Shown: positions 48,980 to 60,485 of the stretch, piece after piece
Layout of the letters: the number at the start of each line of letters is the position of its first letter
How positions within the stretch are numbered: the first letter of the stretch is position 1
Origin: Isoetes taiwanensis
Lineage: Eukaryota; Streptophyta; Lycopodiopsida; Isoetales; Isoetaceae
Length of the DNA: 64,000 nt
Assembly: GCA_021234155.1 (NCBI GenBank)
Contig: JAJEKV010000144.1
Span: 1,054,001 to 1,118,000, forward strand
Direction: 5' to 3'
Position numbers and translations under genes: made by a program
Notes under the pieces: generated by a model
Told to the model about the DNA's origin: nothing
Database searches by the model: none
Seen by the model: only the letters and a program-made list of their open reading frames with translations

Positions 48980-48987
48980 TATAAAAG
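48980..48987 (+). promoter_or_regulatory. Possible TATA box
   Basis: TATAAAAG stands about 0.9 kb upstream of the membrane-protein exon, after a GC-richer stretch with CCGGCATTG. Spacing and direction would suit a promoter for that gene with a first intron in the leader, but no first coding exon was identified. Confidence 0.25.
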
Positions 48988-49917
48988 CATCATCTAGCTT
49001 GCATTTTGTAATCGCTAGCTAGTTGCTATTTTTATAGGGTGCTGGCATGCTTGCTTTCGTTTAGTCAAAAGCGTGACGGATCATTGTTTATCCTTGCATT
49101 GCATGGTAAGATCGTTTTGTATAAGCAAGCCCTTCTACGGCAGCAAAACCTACAGGTGCTGCGATTTCTTTCATTCCTTTTTAGTTATAATGGCGGTTTA
49201 ATCCATTGCAATTTCTTTCATTCCTTTTTAGTTTAAATACCGGTTTCAATGCATTTGGTATTTCATTTAGAATCTTTGCATAATTGAAATATGACAAATA
49301 ATAGCTGGTAGTATTGATCTCGTTTGTTTCGTTTTTTTCGGACTTCATTAATTTTGAACTGATTTTGTACCCGTGTCCAAAGATGTTCTACTATCATTGT
49401 CCATGCTTATAGGTGGATTGTGCCGGGCTTTATGCGCATAGCATGCGGTACAAAATAGTTTGGAGGTTTATTTTGTAAAGTAAGACTATTGTAAGCTTTT
49501 CCAAATTTGTGGTAGCAGGGGTGAAAAATTCGTGGGTCTGCAGGGGATAGTGGTTGTTTCTTGATTATATTGCTATATGTTGATGTAAGTCTATTAGGAC
49601 TAGTGTCTCTACGAAGTGGATTGAATGATGCATGTTTATGCATAAATTGCATTAGATATCATAAATTACATAAGAGGATTGGAATGGAAAATATTCTGAA
49701 GTAATTTATGAGTTATATAAGAGGATAAGAAGGAAAATATTTGAAAGTTATCAATGAGTATGTTCCATCTTGTTTATTTTCCATCTTGTAGGAAATTATA
49801 TCCCGGGTGTTTTTTATTTTGAGGGAAAATTGCATGTTGGTTCTATTCTTGTAGGAAAGTGTAGGCTGAAAAAAATTATAGACATGTTGATTCATGAGGC
49901 GTAGGATTTTTTCCTAG

Positions 49918-50321
49918 AAGGTTTAAAATATTTCCCGAACCAAGATCCCTGCTCATTGGCTTTGACATCATGGCATTTTTCTACTTCCAGTTGTACATTT
50001 TTGCAACTGCTGCAAGCTTTTGGCTATATTTTCTATCTTGTTATACAATCAATTGATCTTGTGGCATCATGTTCAAATGAAGCTCTTGCAATGAGATTCC
50101 GCGCAGTACTCCAGTGGATCATTGTGCTACTGTTTGGCCTCCACTATTATGTTGCTGCATTTCACAAAATCATGGCAAGAAAGATGCCTCGAACAAGTTG
50201 GAAGGTGTATGGAATCCACAGCCTGATTTTTGGTGTTCTTTACTTTCTAACAAGGTTAGAAAGGAGCAAGAAGGAGTATGTTGCTGCAGATGGCGATGAA
50301 ACTACTGACAAGAAAAACTAA
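49918..50321 (+). CDS. Probable last exon of a multi-pass membrane protein
   Basis: An uninterrupted frame follows a plausible acceptor (TTTTTTCCTAG, ending at 49917) and ends at TAA (50319-50321). It contains three hydrophobic segments: FLQLLQAFGYIFYLVIQS, VLQWIIVLLFGLHYYVAAFH and SLIFGVLYFLT. These are joined by the basic loop KIMARKMPRTSWKVYGIHS, and the tail is charged (RLERSKKEYVAADGDE). The protein would sit in a cellular membrane; its function is not recognised. There is no ATG at the frame's start, so upstream exons are expected but were not found with confidence between 49.0 and 49.9 kb. Protein-like composition makes coding likely. It may be a real gene end or a partial gene copy. 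Confidence 0.45.
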
Positions 50322-50974
50322 GTCTTATTTGATTGTATATTTAGGAAGTGGGAGTTCGCCCATGATGAGCTATGCATGGTCCTTGAGGATATTTACTTTA
50401 GTTTTGTTCATGGTATGGCATCGCCTTGAGAGACATTCTGGCAATAGGCAAAATTGCATCAAAATCTGCATTATATTATGTTTATGAATATGTAGAGCTA
50501 CCATATCAATGTACTTGGAATTCTTATGGAAAATAATGGGTAACAAGGAAGCAAACTCTTCGTTTGTTTTGTAGGTACAGCTTGTTATTGCAGTTATTCC
50601 GCGGGCTAAAAAGCTTTTGTGCATGTTCAAATGACGCGACATGATGCATCTCAGGTTTTTGCAAGAAAAGTCTTGGCCCATTCTTTAGGGCAATGTCTGT
50701 CGATTGCCTCTAATGCCAAACCAATATGCTGTGCCCTTTGCTACTGCAATGCATGAAGCAGATGTAGCAGCAGATTGTCATGAACCGGCTGTAGCAGCAG
50801 ATTTTGGCTAGAAACGACAATATGCATAGGACATGGCATATATAGTGCTCAAGGAGTGGTTGATTGTTGGGCCAAGCTCGTTGTTGGATGGCCAGTAAGC
50901 ATGGAACCCATCGAAAGGAATCACCATTGTGATTGTTCACGTTTTACGATTAGCATCGAAGCTTGAGGTAATTA

Positions 50975-52790
50975 TATCTCCTAGCAAACAATGGGTTTGA
51001 ATCAATCACTGTCTTAGGTGACCATCTCATTCGGTTGTTTGCACCACCGCCGCGTTTGTTTGAAGCAAATAAAAGCTTCAATAAAATTGCAGAACCAAAT
51101 GCATTTACATGGGCCGCAATTATTTCAGCCAATGCTAACCTTGACTGAGGAGATGAAGCTATTGAATTGTACCACAAAATGCAAACTTCAGGTATGGAAA
51201 GCGATAGGTATATTTATGTTGCAGTCCTCAAAGCATGTTCGATGACATCTAAGCTTATGCAGGGAAGATTTATCCATCACCAGATTAATGAACGTGGGCT
51301 TCAATCAGACATTGTTCTAAGTAACACCTTGATCCATATGTATACAAAGTGTGGAAATTTAGGTGGAGCACTTAACGTGTTTGAAAACTTGTCAAATCCA
51401 AATGTGGTATCATGGAATGCAATGATTACAAGATATGCCATTGAAAGGCAGCCACTTCTTGCCCTTTAATGTTTTGAGAAGTGGTTTTCATAAAGATGTG
51501 TTCATAGGGAGTACCTTAATTGATATGTATGCAAATGTGGAAGTCTGGATGAAGCATGGCATCATGGGGTGCAATGATATCTGGGTATGTCCAACATGGT
51601 GAAATTTTACTTTCTTCAGTTTGTTTCATGGAGATGCAACAAGAAGGCATCGAGCCAAATGTGGTGTGTTGGAATGCTGTAATAGTTGTATATTCCCAGC
51701 ATGATGACTGTCTTGTTGCTCTAGATTGTTTCTTAAAAATGCAATATGAAGGTGTGCAGCCAACTGGTATAACGTTTTTAAGCCTTTTGAATGCATGCGC
51801 TAGCTTAACAACAGTTGAACAAGGATGCCTTATTCATGAGCAGTTCATTCACTCCAAAGTTGAATGCGGTATTATGGAATGAGATGGTTTTTGGGTATTT
51901 GCAGAGCAGTAATAGTCTTGTTGTTGCTCTAGAATGTTTTGACATGATGCAACTTGAAGGCATAAAACCAGATGTGGTTACATGGAACACAATGATTGCA
52001 GGATATATAAGCCATGGTGAAGGTCTGCTGGCTTTAGATTGTTTTGCAAAGATGCAACATGAAAACATTGAACCCTCCAAGACCACATTTCTAGATACAA
52101 TGTCAGTATGTGCCACTATTGGAGCTATAGACTAGGATAGATGTATCCATGATAAGATTGCCAACATGAGCAAGCAACTTGACATAACATCAGGAAATTC
52201 TGTCCTTCATATGTATGCTAAATGTGGTAGCCTGAACGAGGCCTTCATAGTGTTTGAGAATTTGCCAATGCAAGACAAGGTGTCATGGAATGCAATGATT
52301 GGGGGATACAGCATGGAAAATGTTCTCTTGTGTTACAATGCTTTGAGAATATGCAACAAGCTGATATAATACCAGATAGGCTATCATTTACTAGCATTTT
52401 GATTGTGTGCAGCCGTGCAGGTCTGGTGGATGAAGGGCGCTGGTATTTCAAGTCCATGATAGAGGACTATGGCATCATGCCATTGGCTTTGCATTGTACT
52501 TGTATCATTAATCTCTTGGGCCATGCTGGAAAACTCACCGAGGCAGAACATCTACTGCAAGCCACAGATGAAACAAATATTTCTGGATGGAATGCCTTGC
52601 TTAGCTCTTGCAATATGCATGGTAATGTTCAGGTAGGATGTCGGTGCTTCAACGATATTGTCTATTAAAATACCCACTCTGCAGGATATGTGCTCATGTC
52701 CAATATATTTGCATATGCTAGAAAAGGTCGTCTTTAACAATGTGTGAAGGAACACCCTACAAAGCAAATTTTAGCCCCTCGTCTAAAGGA
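50975..52790 (+). pseudogene. Pentatricopeptide repeat (PLS/E-class) pseudogene
   Basis: PPR proteins bind organellar RNA and, in the PLS class, often guide C-to-U editing. The + strand shows consecutive 35-residue repeats: GDHLIRLFA, KIAEPNAFTWAAIISANANL, HMYTKCGNLGGALNVFENLS, NVVSWNAMITRYA, ASWGAMISGYVQHGE, EPNVVCWNAVIVVYSQHD, KPDVVTWNTMIAGYISHGEG, HMYAKCGSLNEAFIVFENLP, DKVSWNAMIGGY and DRLSFTSILIVCSRAGLVDE. They end in an E-motif-like LMSNIFAYARKGRL (about 52.69 kb). At least two in-frame stops (51148, about 51467) and several frameshifts (about 51.5, 51.88, 52.32 and after 52.66 kb) break it. No DYW domain follows. The repeat phrasing resembles the large PPR families of ferns and lycophytes. 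The lack of introns fits either a normal PPR gene or a retrocopy. Confidence 0.9.
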
Positions 52791-52799
52791 CTGGGTGCC

Positions 52800-53870
52800 A
52801 AATAGAAAATTTTGCTGTTGGAAGTTCCAGAAAAAAGTTCAATGCCAATTCTAATAATTGTAATCGTGGCAACTTCTTCTTAACCATGAATCTAACTGGT
52901 GTTTTGGTTTTGCTGGCCAGTTTCTGAAAGCGACGAGCCTAATACGTTTATACACTCATCGTGGTTGATCCAATTTTCTGTTGGCCTGAAAGTCACCTCC
53001 ACGGCATGCTTGGCCGTTTTGGCATTACAGATGGTAGAAGGTTCGAACGGCCCATATTTCTGCATCCTCTTCATTCCTACATTGTTATAAGGTAGAGAGG
53101 CCCATGCTTCTGCATTTTTAATCTCCACCTGGATAACTGAGCCAGAAGATGTACAGTTCTGGATTCCTTGCAAATGCCGCAAACATGGCCAAAGTAGGCT
53201 CTGCTCCCATCCTTTCATATCTGTGCACAATACTTGATCCTTGTTCCTGTTTCTAGTTGTGTTCTTTCATGAATGACTTCCCTGACACCCATTGGCTATT
53301 AGAAAACGAGAATTCGAAGCGCCAGTTTCAAAGAAGCAACTATGTAGTTCCATTATCAATCTGAATACATATAACAATATAACAGTAGTTTCTTGAAGTT
53401 AGAAGTTAGGAACAAATAGTAAATGCTGCAATTTCATCTACTCTTAACGGCTAGAAGACTATACCAGTCATCTTTTTGTCATATTCCAACACTCCTCCTC
53501 AAGAAGATGACTACTACAAGAAATTGAAACACAAGAAAAAAAAACACTTTCTACATCTGCCGACACGAATATTTGGGAGAGACTTTATGATGTGCTCCCC
53601 TTAGCCAATTCAAAAACAACTCCTCTTCTATCCCTGCCCGCCCATCTTAATCTTGAACATATTCTTTTGAGAAGACTTTATGAAGCACTCCTCCTCAGAC
53701 AATTCAAAACTAACTCTATTTCTCCTTCTCCAAACCATCTCATCCAGCAGATTCCAACACTTGCAATATAGCTACCTCCAAATGGAGTTTTTCCAAGTCT
53801 AGCTCTAGCAACAACATTACCTCTATAACTTTTAAAAAATTGCAAGACCTCCAAGTGTTATCAGGGTATC
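52800..53870. other. Intergenic, no recognisable gene
   Basis: Frames here are short. The minus-strand frame at 52892-53230 (112 codons) shows no domain. The region lies between the PPR relic and the Gly/Tyr-rich fragment and may contain the former PPR 3' flank. Confidence 0.45.
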
Positions 53871-53889
53871 TTGTACTTTCATAACCATT

Positions 53890-54212
53890 TGCAAAAGTAT
53901 CGGTTAACCTCCAGCACCTGCAGCCCCATCTGATGCTCCATATTAATTGCTCCCCTAATTATCCCTTGGATTAGATGCATAGCTGCAACCAATCTGCCCA
54001 TCGGCATAGCTACTATACTCTGGTGTACTGGCAGTATTCTGCCTAGTTGTTGCACCTGATCCCCAAAATGCTGCACCATAGTTACCAGCACCGTCACCGC
54101 TTGGGTACCCACCTGTGCTACAGTTAGCACCCCAAGCACTTCTGGCTTTTGGTTTTCTTTCAAGAAAAACTTGTAAATACTTCCTCCACACAATAACCAA
54201 CCCTGACAACAT
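53890..54212 (-). pseudogene. Gly/Tyr/Ser-rich RNA-binding-protein-like fragment
   Basis: The minus-strand frame reads VFLERKPKARSAWGANCSTG and then GDGAGNYGAAFWGSGATTRQ and YSSYADGQIG. A basic stretch at the end of an RRM followed by a low-complexity Gly/Tyr/Ser/Asn tail is typical of plant hnRNP A/B-like (Musashi-type) proteins. Only this C-terminal portion is visible; the RNP1/RNP2 motifs are not. A frame change occurs near 53.96 kb. It may be a truncated retrocopy. Low-complexity similarity alone is weak evidence, so confidence is modest. Confidence 0.35.
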
Positions 54213-54267
54213 TGCTATTATGATTACTAATAACCTAGCAACAATATGTTTTTACACTGAAAGCTCA

Positions 54268-54485
54268 GAGTCCATGTGTCTAGCTGGATCCTAGTCCAAG
54301 AGGAGCTCAACATCTAGGGAGGAGTTAGTAATGCAAATAGCTACGGCTACCATCACCTTCGCAAAATGTCAATGTCTTAAATTAGCAACTTTAATTGATT
54401 GTAAAAACATGACTTTCAAGTACGATTTAAGCCACTTCACCCTCTGGCCATGGAGGGCAACCCTCCGTGCGCAGCACCTTGTTTA
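54268..54485 (+). repeat. Dispersed repeat of about 215 bp, copy 2
   Basis: The segment is colinear with 48.43-48.645 kb, with GGATCCTAGTCCAAGAGGA near its start and GGCCATGGAGGGCAACCCTC at its conserved end. It differs by scattered substitutions and small indels. Confidence 0.8.
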
Positions 54486-54541
54486 AAATTGAAGGCAGTT
54501 TTAATTTGTTTTAATGTGCAACTATTGGAAATCAATTGATG

Positions 54542-54715
54542 AAATTTTTGGGTTGCCCCTAGGGGGGCAAGCCCTTGTTTACGTGGGTTTCCGGCATATT
54601 CTAAGTATATACTGGAATATGCTTAGGACATGCCAGAAACTGCTCCAAACCTGCTCTAACCTGTAAATTCTCGGTCATCCCTGTTCTAGGCGGCCGCTGT
54701 GCAAACCTGCTAACC
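54542..54715 (+). repeat. Hairpin-headed dispersed repeat, copy 3
   Basis: AATTTTTGGGTTGCCCCTAG is followed by GGGGGGCAAGCCC, GGCATATTCTAAGTATATAC, CTGCTCCAAACCTGCT and TTCTCGGTCATCCCTG. It is the same unit as at 42.79 and 44.10 kb. Like copy 2, it is followed by GC-richer, gene-5'-like sequence. Confidence 0.8.
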
Positions 54716-54719
54716 GGCA

Positions 54720-56420
54720 CCACCATGGCACATTTTCCGCAGAAGCTACTAACATCTTAGGCCTGTCTTAAATCTCTGTCTTAGCAACTAGTTATTGCGA
54801 AAACTAGGAGTTAGTCTCCTAAATTTCCGGCCCCCATCCTTATTTTCCGGTTTGAATTTTTATTTGCCGGCAAACAAATTGTAGGAAATTGTGGAGTTTC
54901 CTTCAAAATCCGGCAAATAATTTTGTGTTTCTATTCAAAATCCTTTGGAGCATGACACTTACCGGCAAATTATCTGGTTAGAGCTACTGGGGATTTCGAA
55001 GCCTGTTGCGGCTGTGTTTTCTGAGATGCTTTGAATTTTATTGAATGCCGGAGTAAATTAAGCAGTATGAATAGATGGAACGGAGCAAAATCTGCCTAAA
55101 TTGGCGTCATAAAGCCAGCCCCCTGCCTTTTCTGGTTGTTGCAGTATCTCCATCGCCATAGCTAAATCAGAGGAGGGGCTTCTTAGGGTTGTGAAAATAT
55201 AAAGCGGTTGTGGGCAGAAGATAGGAAATATGGAAGGGGGCAGAGGCCTTTACATTCAAGGGGCTAAATTGGAGCTCAAATAAGGAGGGCCCATTGAAGA
55301 ATTTGCTGCGAAAACTGGAGTTGGGCTCTGTGTAGCTTTGACCTCTGCAGTCCTAGCTTTGCATGTTTGATGTTTCTGTTTCAAAGAGAATTTTGAGAAC
55401 AATCCTTTGCTTCGAAAGGAAGATTGTTGTCAATGTGGATCATATTTTGAAAATTAAGTCTGCTCGGTCGGATCCATCAAAATGCATATGTTTGGAATGA
55501 ATCAAGCTCTACGAATGGTTTCGGTCAGAGACAGATCCAATCCAGTTTCTGTTTATTTCGGAACTCCTTCCTACTGGGTATTGTACTAATTTGATTTTTC
55601 CTTTTTCTTCTGCACGTATGCCTCTGATACTAAACCTGTCTGGCATTTGCCAAATCCTATGTCTAAACGAGGTAACTCTTTGGTTGGGTTTAATTTTTTG
55701 CTTCAATTTTAGAGTTTGATTTGCTGGTATATATTCATTACCCCCTGTTATATTTGTCGAGATTCTTTGCATTCTATGTTGCTTTGCATTAACGTAAAAT
55801 TAAATGGCCTTTGAGATGACCCTTGTTGCTTTTCATATGGCGTTTTGCTTAATAGGCCCCTTTCTTGCTGACCTAAGATCCTATCCGTAAGTAAGGGTGC
55901 AATGTGCATCACAGTCATATCAGAGGAGGTGTTAGTAACATAGTGATGCCCATCCATTTTGCTGCAGATATGATGAAAAGAGTTAGTATTTGTACAGTGA
56001 TACTGGCACAATGTCAAAAAGCATAGTTATCCCTTTCTTTTGTGGATAATGAGGAATGCTATTAATAATGAAAAGCAAATTATCTTTTTGCTTTGTGTTT
56101 ATCGACATATTTAAGCTTTGGGCTTGGAGTGGAATATTTCTTTCACTAATACAATGTATGAGTATGGGTGATTTGATGTAAAAGAGGAGCAGCATGCGAT
56201 TGATCCAAATATTTGTAGTGGTTAAATATGATGGCATGAAACCTAAAGCTGGCAGAGTATAGATATGATATTTGTTGGCAAAACATCAATATGATAGTAT
56301 TTGGAGTGAGCTGCTAATGCCTATAGGGTTGCCTTGTACAAGATGGAAACTATTCTGAGGGATCTGCTGTGAGTGGAATGCATTGAACATGGACTCTGTT
56401 TATAAGACAGTACATCCTTT
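54720..56420. other. Unassigned stretch upstream of the WD40 relic
   Basis: The first half is GC-richer, with repeated CCGGCAAA/TTTGCCGG motifs near 54.86-54.98 kb. The second half is AT-rich. No exon of the WD40 gene or other protein could be recognised. The minus-strand frames at 55.5-56.2 kb have no motif. Confidence 0.4.
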
Positions 56421-56429
56421 GGATGAGGT

Positions 56430-57641
56430 GTTTGGAAGTATGGATTGTTATCAGTGTGTGGGACATGAATGGTGGTTGTCTGTTGGCTATTCTTCGACGG
56501 CATGTATCTCCTGTTCGACAATTCTATCTGCCTCCAACTGGTGCATATGAGCCATGGTCTTTATGTTTCATTTCAATTAGTGAAGATGCATGCATGGCAC
56601 TTGTATCCCTTGATACCCTAAAGGCAGAAAGAATAATCCCTCAAATGGGCACAGTCAAGCAAGTTACATGGGATGCTGCAAGGAACTATATTGCCTGTTT
56701 ATGCAGCCAGCAAATGGACCATCCTGGAAATAGCGACACTCTATATATCTGGGACGTTCATTCAGGGGTCCAAGAGCACTATTTACATATGGTGTTGCTG
56801 CAACTTCATTTTTCAAGTACTTTTCTGGGAGAACAAAAGCAAAATTGAAGCCCGGTGAAGCCAACATACTGCCACCGATAGTTCTATTAGAAAGAAGAAT
56901 GCATGATCATGCACCTCAGAAATTGATAAATTTGCATCTGAAGGCTGCTAGCACAAAGAGCTCGTTACAAACTAGTAACGTAGGTCTTGAGGCTCCTTTT
57001 AAAGATTCTTTGGGAACCTGCATGGGAGATGATCAGCCGACAAATGACACGGTGGAACAACGATTGCTAAGAACGTTATTGTTAATTCTGCACATCTGGT
57101 GCGTTGATAATGAGCTTCATAAATCATTCATGGATGAGCTAGGTTGTTTTCAGCAGCCTGCTGTCACATGGGTGTTGGTCTTCCTGATAACAGAGGAGCA
57201 GCAACGTTAATGTTCCCTAGTCATCGAGCTATCTTTGAAGTATAAGTCTTTCATTGCAATTTCAGGGTTTTGCATTAGGCATTCTTATGATAACTTCTAC
57301 AGCTTTGCATGTCATCATCAGAATTTTGTGCTATGAGATCGTTGATGATGGTATCTTTGGCACAACATTCTATAAAGCTTGCAAAACCTGATTCTTTAAC
57401 TTGCAGGCAAGTCGTCCTAAATTCATTCTCTTAACAACCACTGGCATGACAAATCCATTGGAAGTAATGTGCTTTTCTATGTGTAGCCCTGCAATTTTTG
57501 AATCTCTTAAATTTTGCAAGTAATATGATTCTTTATGAAGTAGCCGTGCAATTTCTGAAGCTCTTAAGTTTTTTCTCTCTTTGTGGTTCTTATTGCATCA
57601 TTTTGCAATGTGCAGTGCATTTGCTGCTTTTTATTCACGAG
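56430..57641 (+). pseudogene. WDR7/Rabconnectin-3-beta-like WD40 gene relic (partial)
   Basis: WDR7-type proteins are large WD40 proteins linked to V-ATPase and vesicle acidification. The first block reads GSMDC, then SVWDMNGGCLLAIL, ISEDACMALVSLDTLKAERI and YIACLCSQQ...LYIWDVHSGVQE, i.e. a WD repeat with its partner. A second block has KYFSGRTKAK..., LLRTLLLILHIWCVDNELHK, and LPDNRGAATLMFPSHRAIFE up to a GT donor at 57240. A third exon (57303-57406) reads SSSEFCAMRSLMMVSLAQHS. A 26-base exon (57616-57641) reads AFAAFYSR. Splice phases between the last three match. The order follows the plant family I remember (SSEFCAMRSL...S.LAAFYTR). Frame changes at about 56.45, 56.77 and 57.16 kb make this copy broken, and the remaining N- and C-terminal parts are missing. 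The third exon uses a GC donor. Confidence 0.78.
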
Positions 57642-57649
57642 GTATATTG

Positions 57650-59330
57650 GATAAGCGTAATGGCAATGTTAGACCATCTCTCGAGGTGCATCATCATATG
57701 CCAAGGTTTCATCCATATTATGTACAGATTAGCAACAATAGAGTATAAGCATGTAGAATAGATTAGAAATATATCAGCTGCATATGCAAATATTGCACTT
57801 CTTTTGTATATCCTTATTGATGTGAGATATATGCAGGCGGTCTTAGATGATTTCAAGTTTGAAAAGTTTGCTCAATTATTTTGAGCACTAGAATGGGTAT
57901 GATATAGCAGATTGCACTTCCATCATTTATCTTAGAAGGCTTTCTGATTTTGTTTTTTTTTAAGCAGATAAAAGATGATTTGAACATCATCTATACTGAT
58001 TATTTAATCAGACGTTTTTGGAAACTAGCTTCTCAATGTACTGTACAGTTTATGGCTGCTGCTTTCAGTGGCAGATGGTGAGCAGTGTTGGTGAAAAGAG
58101 GCATCAAGCTAATTCTTTTAGCACAGAGCTAAGCTTTGGTTTACAGAAAGCTTGCCACTTGGTTTAGCAGTTTGTTTTGCGTTGATTGAGGAATGCCTCA
58201 TTTATAAAAGGCAATTCATTAGCTCTGCGATTGTTTATGCTCGAAGCAGTCTTTTGATTTTGACTCTTGTGTTTCTCAAGATAATGAAATATTCTTTGTT
58301 ACCCTTGATAAAGAGGTCTCTGCGAAATTGCTGGTGCAAAGTTAAGAATACTTGCCAGTCCGTGAACAAGTGGAACCCCTTGTTCCATGCCACGCTGCTG
58401 CCACTCATGGCAGCATGGAAGAGCCATTGGCATTTCCAAATACATGGTTCAATAAGCACACAAGGAGTATTTGAAGTTGCAACTTTGAAGACCATTTGAA
58501 AAGCTACAAAAGACACAAGGACTTGAAGAACCAAAGAAGGACATTCACTTGAGAAACATAAAAGGAGTATTTTGGCTAAGTGGGAGGTCACAAGGCAAGT
58601 TACTAAAATTTGAAGCCCCATTGAAGATTGCAAGGTCACAACTTGGTATGATATCTTGATTTGAGCATTGAAGTTTGATATTCTTAAGGTTCTTGAAGAA
58701 TTGCCTAGCCATTCTCTTTCATTCTATGTCTTGAGTCATTCTCTCCATTCCATGTCTAGCCTTCTTTTTTCCACATTTTCATCTCCTCTCATTACATACC
58801 ATAGTGTTGGTAACATTTCTTTCCCTAGTCAAATGAAACACACACTCCATGCTCCATCCACCTACTCACCAAAGTCAAGCATTAGGGAGCCCCATGAATT
58901 CACTTCAAAAAAAACACCTAGAGTTATATCTACTAGGTCTTACAAAAGAAGGACAAAAAAAAGCAAGATGTGTCCAACTATGCAAGAAGTGAACTCCCTA
59001 GTAGCATCCCATGTCAAAAAATTGCAAAAGATACAACATCCACTTCATCATTCATAATTCCACTTCACCACTCACATCACACGTGTCACCCATATCATCC
59101 ATACTTCATGCCACCTCACCAAAAAAAAATCATCATTTTTTGACTAGGGAAAAGATGGTTACCAACCCTTAAGTGCCACATCTTCACCATTTTTTGCCAC
59201 CTCACCAAGTCCCATGCCTAGTCACTTCATTTTTTACCAAAAAATCAAAGTGTTCCATTTGAAAATTTGATGATACTATCTGGTAGCCCTCATGAAAACA
59301 TGCCACCTGGCACAAACATTCTTGAAAAAA
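57650..59330. other. Intergenic; unassigned frame at 58668-59057
   Basis: No further WD40-gene exon was found. A + frame of 129 codons (58668-59057) is Ser/His-rich with a basic stretch (SYKRRTKKSKM) and no recognisable domain; it may be chance. Tandem-like CCACCTCACCA and CACTTCA motifs occur at 59.04-59.24 kb. Confidence 0.4.
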
Positions 59331-59338
59331 GAGCTTAT

Positions 59339-59363
59339 AAGTCGTATTTAATTAAAGTGGGAC
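59339..59363 (+). repeat. Left arm of a perfect 25-bp inverted repeat
   Basis: The arm begins AAGTCGTATTTAATTAAAGT and is followed by GGGAC. Its exact reverse complement lies at 63354-63378. The two arms frame about 4 kb that includes the palindrome arrays and the candidate secreted protein. Flanking similarity is poor, so whether these are transposon termini or two inverted copies of a short repeat is open. Confidence 0.85.
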
Positions 59364-60084
59364 TCATTCCATTCCCACTTTTTTTCGGAACCCTGTTATT
59401 TTACACAGAAAGGAGCAACCCGACCCGAAAACTGTCCTTAATTCGAAATTTTATCTGAAACTGTGCATCCAAGCTTTCTCCCAATTTTCTTGGATATCGA
59501 GTCGAGTCCCTGTTTTGGGGCTTATTTGTCATTCAAAATAAGAGTTATTCGCGTGAGGGTGAATTCCTTTACCAAGACTTTTTGGCTCTATTTTCTTAGG
59601 TGGGTAGACAAGAGATCATAAATTCCAACAAAAATTAAGCAAATTGTGTACTTAATCACCAAAGAATACTAGTTTTGAGATGCCTTATATTTACAAATGG
59701 GCTCATTACAATATACATTACAGTGGGTGAAGAGACCATAGTGGTCGTATTATCACAATGATTACACCCTCTTCACACATGAACCAACCCCATCGCAAAT
59801 GGCGTGGAGCTCTGTCCAAGTCACGAGCAACTTACGGGACGATAGAAATTTGTATGAGTAGTTCCTTCATAGGCCACGTGCTTGTATGTCCAACTCGATG
59901 TCACCACCCTCTTTCTCGGCATCTTTCTTCAATGAACTAGTCTTTTCATTGCTCCCAAGCATGTACTATCGGGTCGAGATAAAGGATTTAAAAAGACAAA
60001 ATCAAGTTAGTCAAGTGATGCGACAGCAAAAAAATAAAATAAAACACGGTTCTTAGGGCCATTTTTTGGAAAATCTGGGCACGT

Positions 60085-60485
60085 TGAGGCCTTTTCGACT
60101 CGCGAGTCGAGAAAGGCAGCTCAAAGCAAAACGCGAAGTTTTAGGGGGTTGAAAGGCCTTTCTCGACTCGCGAGTCGAGAAAGGCACTCAAAGCTTAAAA
60201 CATAGGTTTTAGGGTTGAAGGCCTTTTCGACTCAAGAGAGAAAGGCGTACCAAAGTTTAAAAAACGCCGGTTTAGGGTCGAAGGGCTTTCTCGACTCGCG
60301 AGTCGAAAAGGTACCAGTTTAAAAAACGCAGGGTTTTAGGGTGGGAAGGCCTTTTTCGACAAGCGAGTCGAGAAAGGCAAACCAAAGTTAAAAAACGCAG
60401 GTTTAGGGGTCGGAAGGCCTTTCTCGACTCAAAGCAAAAAACGATAGTTTTTAGGGCCTTTCTCGGCTCGAGTCGAGAAAGGCAG
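60085..60485. repeat. Tandem array of long palindromes (about 60 bp period)
   Basis: About seven units repeat AAGGCCTTTCTCGACTCG followed by its mirror complement, then CAAAG, TTAAAAAACGCAGG and TTTTAGGG. The unit at 60156-60185 holds a perfect 30-bp palindrome whose centre is TCTCGACTCGCGAGTCGAGA. The first unit (60089-60116) is nearly perfect, while later units have lost parts of one arm. Each would form a stable hairpin in single-stranded DNA or RNA. The minus-strand frame across it is a repeat artefact. Confidence 0.92.

Noticed and set aside
51018-51245. 75-codon + frame inside the PPR region
   Set aside because: It is out of frame with the PPR repeats, which are clearly readable in another frame at the same place.
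60085-60485. Regularly spaced repeats resembling a CRISPR array
   Set aside because: Spacers between the palindromes are themselves repeats, the unit is a full palindrome, and the sequence is a plant genome without cas genes.
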